From Rutidosis leptorrhynchoides (Eukaryota > Streptophyta > Magnoliopsida > Asterales > Asteraceae), in assembly GCF_046630445.1 (NCBI RefSeq), contig NC_092335.1, forward strand, positions 541,206,501 through 541,270,500: 64,000 nucleotides of DNA. The letters run 5' to 3'. The first letter of the stretch is position 1. Every line of letters starts with the position of its first letter. The position numbers and the translations under genes are program-made. The notes under the pieces were generated by a model. That model did not search any database. It was not told the DNA's origin and was given only the letters and a program-made list of their open reading frames with translations. This document shows positions 56,848 to 64,000 of the stretch, one piece after another.

Positions 56848-58261
56848 AGGTGATTTTTGCTAATAAATGCTAAAGAATTCAACGCGAGTACGTGTTAAAC
56901 TATGACTCTGGATTCGAGAATTTTTCAGGTACAAGACTTCGGGTAATGTGTGATTGGATCATCATCTCGATTATTCCTTATTTGAAGTGTCTTCCGAAAT
57001 TTCAAAGCGTTTTAAATGCAGCTTGTCATTGTCAATATCCAAAGGATAAATTCGTCATAAATCTCGATTGATTCTCGTATCCTTTTGAGTGTTACAATTA
57101 AAAGTGATGTTCTATCACAGTTTTGAAGTCAAAGTATAGCTTTGAAAAAATGTAAGGATCTAAGAGTGATGGTTTTGCTTATATCTCGAGTTGCATTTTG
57201 AGATTTCAAAAATCAGAATGGGTGATTGAATTTGAATGAGTATGGTTGTTTTGATTTCTTATAAAAGAAGGTATACTGTTGTGAAAATAGGGAGTATAGT
57301 TGATGATTTACTGAATTAGAATCGAAGAATGTAATATATTAATTGTGCATTTATATATCTCTCGGGTATTACCTACCCGTTAAAAAAATGTCACAAATAA
57401 TATTTTGAACAAGAATTTTTCATTACAGTCTTTATGAAAATATATGTATGTATATTATTTTCTTCAGATGTAATACAGATTTAATGAGTTAATATCATAT
57501 TAAGCTCATTTGATTTTCGGCTTGGATTAGTAAAGAATAATCTCTAAAACATTAGAGATTACATAATCTTCGCCGAGTATTTCGCTAATGTAATCAATAC
57601 TTCAATATTTATTCTTATAGATATTTCCTTAGTGAATTATGCTGATGCTCATAGAACTCTTGCTAACTTCACAAGATACGAATGTTGTTTTCCAGTAAGT
57701 TTCGAGTACATTGAAGATGAAAGTGTAAAATCAAACATGTTATTGAATGATACACTTCGTTTATTATGAAACCGAATTCATTTAATTGAATCAAAGATTG
57801 TAGTTACGATGGTTAGGTTGTTAACGAAGGATGTACATCAGAGCATATTAGTAATATGAATTTAAGTGAGTAGTATCTACCCTTTTTCAATTCATATTCA
57901 ATAGCTTAGTACGAAAGATTTTTATAGTTTCAACATTCATATATATAAAAAATATATATATATAATTTCTTCAGAAGAATGAGTTAATACTTCATAACTC
58001 GTTGATACAAAATACTCGTTGTTGATCAATGATGACATCCACGACGATTCTTGAACTGACGGAACTTGTGATGTTATAGGTGCTGCTAGTGCTGATGATG
58101 CTGACAGTACTGACGGTGATGGTGGTACTGACGATATTGTTGATGCTGATGATACTGCCGGTAACTGCTGGTGATGCTGCTGAAGCTTGTGGTATTGAGG
58201 CGTGCGATGTGGATGTTACTGGCGGTATTGGTTATGCTGCTGGTGCTGCTGATGGTGTTTG

Positions 58262-58678
58262 TTATCCTTGCACCATGTGTTCCAAAGCCACTACTCGGGC
58301 GCGAAGTTCGTTAATTTCTGCTAGTACACCGGGATGATTGGCGGTTGGAACGAGCGGATGAATAAGATTCGCAATATGGGATATTATATAATCATGACGA
58401 GATACTCTAGCAATGAGTGAGAAAATGGTGTCTCGAACAGGTTCGCTGGTAAGTGCTTCAGGTTCATCGCCAAGAGGGCAATGTGGTGGATGGAAGGGAT
58501 CACCTTCTTCTTGTCTCCAATGGTTGAGTTGACTATGGACCCATCCCCAATTCATCCAAAATAGATAATGGGAAATTGGTTGATCCATTCTGGTGATACT
58601 ACTTTCGGAGCTCAGGTAGATATCCATATCGGAATAGCTGTCGGAATCTGAGGAATTCGAACTGGTTGAGGGATTCAT
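58262..58678 (-). CDS. gag-position ORF of F
   Basis: 138 residues from the ATG at 58678: a Ser/Asp-rich start, MDQPISHYLFWMNWGWVHSQ, then the WRQEEGDPFHPPHCPLG block, VRDTIFSLIARVSRHD and ELRARVVALEHMVQ. It reads through the Trp codon that is a stop in A. The Pro/Ser-rich tail present in A is lost here by a frameshift or stop after MVQG. It is the first ORF after the primer-binding site, about 395 bp away. Possibly a Gag N-terminus used in trans; no recognisable domain. Confidence 0.55.
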   Translation of the reverse strand: MNPSTSSNSSDSDSYSDMDIYLSSESSITRMDQPISHYLFWMNWGWVHSQLNHWRQEEGDPFHPPHCPLGDEPEALTSEPVRDTIFSLIARVSRHDYIISHIANLIHPLVPTANHPGVLAEINELRARVVALEHMVQG

Positions 58679-59073
58679 CTCGTAGGATCAGGGAAAGAAT
58701 TTTTGGTATGAAATAGATCGTAGAATTTAGATTTGGTATTCTTTAATTACATAATTTGCATATGTATATATAATACCAAAATTCCGTAAATTACGGAGAA
58801 TCTTTGAAAAGATGTCAGTCAAAGTTCACAGTAATAGATGTGCTAAGATAAGAATCCGTCTATACACTATTATGCAATAAATGCAGGAAAACGCGTCTAG
58901 ACTTAAGATGATAAGCAGGTAATTTCCTAAGGATGATAAGTAGATGATTTCCGACTAGAATTGATAAGCAAACTTTTTGACATGCAGACACGGTCGAAGT
59001 CCAGACTCACTAATGCATCTTAAGAACTATCAGTTAGACACACTAATGCAAGACCTGGTTCGCTAAGACCACC

Positions 59074-59085
59074 GCTCTGATACCA
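59074..59085 (-). promoter_or_regulatory. Primer-binding site of F (initiator tRNA-Met)
   Basis: TGGTATCAGAGC on the minus strand, two bases from the LTR. Confidence 0.9.
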
Positions 59086-59087
59086 AC

Positions 59088-61953
59088 TGAAAGGACCCGT
59101 TCATATACATTATAAACGATTCACAATAGTTGATTACATCGCGAGGTATTTGACCTCTATATGATACGTTTTACAAACATTGCATTCGTTTTTAAAAGAC
59201 AAACTTTCTTTACATCTAAAATTGACGGCATGCATACCATTTCATATTACATCCAACTATAATTGACTTAATATTAATCTTGATGAACTCAACGACTCGA
59301 ATGCAACGTCTTTCAAAGTATGTCATGAATGACTCCAAGTAATATCCTTAAAATGAGCTAATGCACAGCGGAAGATTTCTTTAATACCTGAGAATAAACA
59401 TGCTTTAAAGTGTCAACCAAAAGGTTGGTGAGTTCATTAGTTTATCATAATCAACCATTTCCGTAATAGTAATAGACCACAAGATTTCATATACATAAAC
59501 GTTTTAATAAAAATATTCTAAGTGGTTGAGCACTTGGTAACCATACTTAACATTTAATCAACGTCGCATATTCCCTTTATTATGAAATCTCACTACACTG
59601 TACCAAGTGTAGTCACTGAAATGAAGTATTGTGCAACCGTTGAATACTGGTCGTCCATTCCGGTTGGGGTTGTCAGGCCTGATAGATCTATCAACAGGAT
59701 TCACGTTTACAATACCGCATGTAAATGGTAGTTACCAAGCTATTAGGGAAAAATATGCAAAGTGGTACAACTCAACGTAGAATATGTTTTTAGTACTTGT
59801 GTCCATTTCGTAAAACAGTTATAAAACAGTGCATGTATTCTCAGCCCAAAAATATATATAAAAAGGGAGTAATGAAACTCACAATACTGTATTTCGTAGC
59901 AATTATGTATATGACGGCACTGAACAAGTGCAGGGTTTGTCTCGAATTCACGAACCTATATTAAGTATATATATTTATATGTTGGTCAATATCTGTCTAA
60001 CAATTTAGGTCAAGTCGTAGTGTATCACAATCCTAATGCTCGAGACCTACATGCAAAAGTCAACAAAAGTCAACTTGACCCAAAATGACTTCCAAAATCT
60101 ATACATGTTTATTATATAACTTATATATAGTCGTTTTATATATTTAAATATATTTATCAGATCTTATTATACTAAATAATACAAGTCATTTATTAATAAA
60201 TAAAAATTTATATTTAAATTCATATATGATAAAAATATACTTTTATATATCTCAAGTAATAAAATTTATAAGATTCACTTAATATCATAAAAACATAGTG
60301 GTATGTATTATTAATGTAATTATATTACGTGTGGTAAAAATATCTTTGTACGCATATTTATTTGATAAAATAATATTGATAATAATAATAATGATAAAAA
60401 TAATAAAATGATAGTTTCAATAAAAATATTAATTTTTAGTAATAAAGATAATTTTAGTAATAACATCAACTGATAACAATTATAATAATTGTTTTAATAA
60501 TAATATTAAAATTAATAATAATTCAGTTGACCATATCTTTTAATCCGTTCATCGAACCCACACGATTTCTAAATGAAAAGTTATTAATTTTTCTTTAGCT
60601 TTTCAATGACATGCATATCATATACCTTATCTTAGTAGTATATGTATCAAATTCGTGATTTATCATAAACTATTTAACTACGAAACTAAGCATACAAACA
60701 TGCATAATCATATATACTCGAGCACTAGTCAGGGATACACTATTAATATATAAAAGATAAGATATGAATGCTCACGTATCAATATTGTGATTCAATATTG
60801 CAGGAAAGTACGTAGACGCAATGAAAATGATAAACGTTAGGTTGACCTCACGAGCAATACCCTCGAACAATACCCATAACCTCCATAGCTATAACCCATA
60901 ATTTTCTTAGCTCTATCCCGTTTGAAAACTTATTTTGAAATCGTCTGAATATAACTCCGTCGTAGTATTTTATGTATACTAATAATATCTTGAAATAATA
61001 CTAAGTAAATATATATATGTAATTCGATTAAGAGAGTTTAGAGAAATATATTTTCAAGTTTCTATGAAATAATGAAACCTATTGAATTCTATTTATAATA
61101 GATTTTTGAATTATTAAAATGAATTATTAAAGTATGAATTATTAAAGTGAATTATTAAAGTATGAATTATTAAAGTGAATTATTAAAGTATGAATTATTA
61201 AAGTGAATTATTAAAGTGAATTTTTAAAGTTAAAGTAAAGTAAAAGTAAAGTAAAAGTAAAGTAAAGGTAAAGTTAAAGTATAGTAAAAGTATAAAACTA
61301 TGTACGTATAATACGCGTATAAATATATTTAATATTAATTTAAATCGTTATATCATAAAACATTTTAGAAAAGTAGAATTATATATATTCATAATAGGTT
61401 TCAAGTTTTTAAATTACAGTCTGTTGGTGAAGCATGGAATAAAGTCCAAAGGTTTAATAAACGTATGAAATCATCTTATTGAAAAATGTCGAGTTACTTA
61501 ACTTGTCGATATCCAACATCTAAGTTATTTACACTCCACGTTCTTACTTATAGATCACTTTACCATTTTCCGAATATTGTCAAAAAGAATAGATTTCTTA
61601 AATCAAAGTGGAACTCATAACATTGGCCCGTAATCATATCATAATGTATCTGATAATTCAATTATTTGATATTATCTATTAATTCTGTCGATAAATATAT
61701 CGAAACAAATACGTTCATGTAAAGTATCATATATCTAATACTTTGTTAATGTTTTCAGTTAATATTATATATTATATATACATATCTATATACACATAAT
61801 TGTTCGTGAATCGTCGAACACGGTCAAAGGGTAATTGATTACATGAATGTAGTTCCAAACTTTTTGAGATTCAATATTACAAATTCTGCTTATCGTGTCG
61901 GAAACATATAAAGGTTAGGTTTAAATTTGATCGGAAATTTCTGGGTCGTCACA
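59088..61953 (-). repeat. 5' LTR of F (2,866 bp)
   Basis: Uninterrupted partner of the 3' LTR. It holds the empty site of B at about 61613-61625. Minisatellite at 61118-61232. Roughly two dozen differences from the other LTR seen by eye. Confidence 0.95.
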
Positions 61954-63169
61954 TGTTCTTCATAAATTCCAAAAGTTCTAGTTTCATAAAATCAAGAATA
62001 CTTCCAAGATTGCAAGTTTACTTCCAAGTTTTCTAAATCCATTCCAAGTAATCATCCAAGATCAAGAAACCTTTGTTACTTACAGTAGGTTATATTTCTA
62101 ATACAAGGTAATAATCATATTCAAACTTTAATTCAATTTCTATAACTATAACAATCTTATTTCGAGTGGAAATCTTACTTGAAATTGTTTTCGTGTCATG
62201 ATTCTGCTTCAAGAACTTTCAAGCCATCCAAGGATCCTTTGAAGCTAGATCTATTTTTCTCATTTCTAGTAGATTTATCCAAGGAACTTGAGGTAGTAAT
62301 GATGTTCATAACATCATTCGATTCATACATATAAAGCTATCTTATTCGAAGGTTTAAACTTGTAATCACTAGAACATAGTTTAGTTAATTCTAAACTTGT
62401 TCGCAAATAAAAGTTAATCTTTTTAACTTGACTTTTAAAATCAACTAAACACATGTTCTATATCTATATGATATGCTAACTTAATGATTTAAAACCTGGA
62501 AACACGAAAAACACCGTAAAACCGGATTTACGCCGTCGTAGTAACACCGCGGGCTGTTTTGGGTTAGTTAATTAAAAACTATGATAAACTTTGATTTAAA
62601 AGTTGTTATTCTGGGAAAATGATTTTTATTATGAACATGAAACTATATCCAAAAATTATGGTTAAACTCAAAGTGGAAGTATGTTTTCTAAAATGGTCAT
62701 CTAGACGTCGTTCTTTCGACTGAAATGACTACCTTTACAAAAATGACTTGTAACTTATTTTTCCGACTATAAACCTATACTTTTTCTGTTTAGATTCATA
62801 AAATAGAGTTCAATATGAAACCATAGCAATTTGATTCACTCAAAACGGATTTAAAATGAAGAAGTTATGGGTAAAACAAGATTGGATAATTTTTCTCATT
62901 TTAGCAACGTGAAAGTTAGTAATAAATCTATTCCAACCATAATCTAATCAACTTATATTGTATATTATGTAATCTTGAGATACCATAGACACGTATACAA
63001 TGTTTCGACCTATCATGTCGACCCATCTATATATATATATTGTGGAACAACCATAGACACTCTATATGTGAATGTTGGAGTTAGCTATACAGGGTTGAGG
63101 TTGATTCCAAAATATATATATAGTTTGAGTTGTGATCAATACTGAGATACGTATACACTGGGCCGTGGA
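61954..63169 (+). repeat. B-family LTR E, second piece
   Basis: Resumes with the duplicated TGTTC and follows B's LTR from about 42531 to 43715, where element G interrupts it (flank GTGGA, 63165-63169). The rest of E lies beyond the window. Confidence 0.9.
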
Positions 63170-64000
63170 TGTAAGAACCCGTCCTAATCCATCCGGACGA
63201 AGTCCATATCGATCATAAACGATTCCTAACAGTTGATTACATCGCGAGTTACTTGACCTCTATATGATACATTTTACAAACATTGCATTCGTTTTTAAAA
63301 GACAAACTTTCATTTACATCGACAGTTAACAGACATGCATACCATTTCATAATATAACCAAATATAATTGACTTAATAATAATCTTGATGAATTCAACGA
63401 CTCGAATGCAACATCTTTTGAAATATATCATGAATGACTCCAAGTAATATCTCTAATATGAGCAAATTCACAGCGGAAGATTTCTTTCGTACATGAGAAT
63501 AAACATGCTTTAAAGTGTCAACCAAAAGGTTGGTGAGTTCATTAGTTTAACATAAATAATCATTTCATAATTTTAATAGACCACAAGATTTCATATTTCC
63601 ATTTCTCATAAACATACGTCCCATGCATAGAGACAAAAATATCTTTCATATGGATTGAACACCTGATAACCGACATTCACAATTATGCATATAAGAATAT
63701 CCCCATCATTCCGGGATCCTCCTTCGGACATGATATAAATTTCGAAGTACTAAAGCATCCGGTACTTTGGATGGGGCTTGTTGGGCCCGATAGATCTATC
63801 TTTAGAGTTCGCGTCAATTAGGGTGTCTGTTCCCTAATTCTTAGATTACCAGACTTGATAAAAAGGGGCATATTCGGTTTAATAATTCAACCATAGAATG
63901 TAGTTTTAAGTACTTGTGTCTATCTTGTCAAACATTTATAAAAAACAGCGCATGTATTCTCAGTCCCAAAAATATATATTACAAAAGCATTTAAAAAGGG
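63170..64000 (-). repeat. LTR of element G (start only, runs off the window)
   Basis: Begins TGTAAGAACCCG inside LTR E. The first 400 bp follow the F LTR (59091 onward), including the U5 hairpin region with one mismatch (63245-63259). From about 63590 it follows the B-type LTR (as in 1740-2110). Orientation is judged from these alignments. No genes. Confidence 0.75.

Larger units (their letters stand above)
39007..61953 (-). mobile_element. Non-autonomous LTR retrotransposon F (no pol), with element B nested in its 3' LTR
   Basis: Minus strand. The 3' LTR is 39007-41540 plus 54634-54965, the interior 54966-59087, the 5' LTR 59088-61953. Without B and its duplication both LTRs are 2,866 bp. 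Target duplication TGTTC at 39002-39006 and 61954-61958. The intact LTRs of B read through the same site without interruption (near 42531). The interior is collinear with A and has no pol. Confidence 0.94.

Overview
This is a eudicot plant nuclear window. The basis is a 25-exon gene for a plant ISWI chromatin remodeller (CHR11/CHR17 type) with canonical GT/AG introns, a decayed copy of the plant APC7 gene, a tRNA-derived SINE, and large Ty3/gypsy chromovirus LTR retrotransposons primed by initiator tRNA-Met. The retrotransposon types suggest Asteraceae, but that is an impression, not a proof. No bacterial, organellar, rRNA or tRNA gene and no CRISPR array was seen.

Layout. 1-4542 is the 5' end of a minus-strand chromovirus (copy B'), inserted into an LTR of its own family (LTR I, 4543-6716). 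LTR I sits in the decayed pol of another chromovirus (C, 6717-9408). C's LTR carries a striking array of six stem-loops. 9580-9891 is a SINE. 11121-18857 is the one clearly functional host gene, ISWI. 19717-23409 is a broken APC7 fragment interrupted by a 2.6 kb gag/protease-only element (H, 19738-22330). 23464-25204 holds (TA)n tracts and a MITE with telomere-like repeats.

From 25497 to the end everything is nested LTR retrotransposon. D (minus strand, 25497 to beyond the window) is interrupted by A (26034-35440) and by a B-family LTR, E (37834 on). E is interrupted by F (39007-61953) and G (63170 on). F's left LTR is interrupted by the intact element B (41541-54628). Both-sided 5-bp target duplications were read for A (CGAAC), B (ATAAC), F (TGTTC) and H (TTTGG), and uninterrupted versions of the B and F insertion sites exist elsewhere in the window.

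How the elements relate. B is a probably autonomous Tekay/Del-like chromovirus. Its gag-pol is one open frame of about 1,500 codons, and it carries two extra genes between the primer-binding site and gag: a very acidic 204-residue protein and a 227-residue F-box protein of the plant At2g35280/At1g67623 type. A and F have no pol. They keep a gag-position reading frame, a captured fragment of a host poly(A)-binding protein gene, and, on the opposite strand, a 57-residue hydrophobic ORF. A, B and F share a U5 hairpin 55-56 bp from the primer-binding-site junction and the same hairpin and purine tract before the 3' LTR. This suggests B-like elements mobilise A and F in trans.
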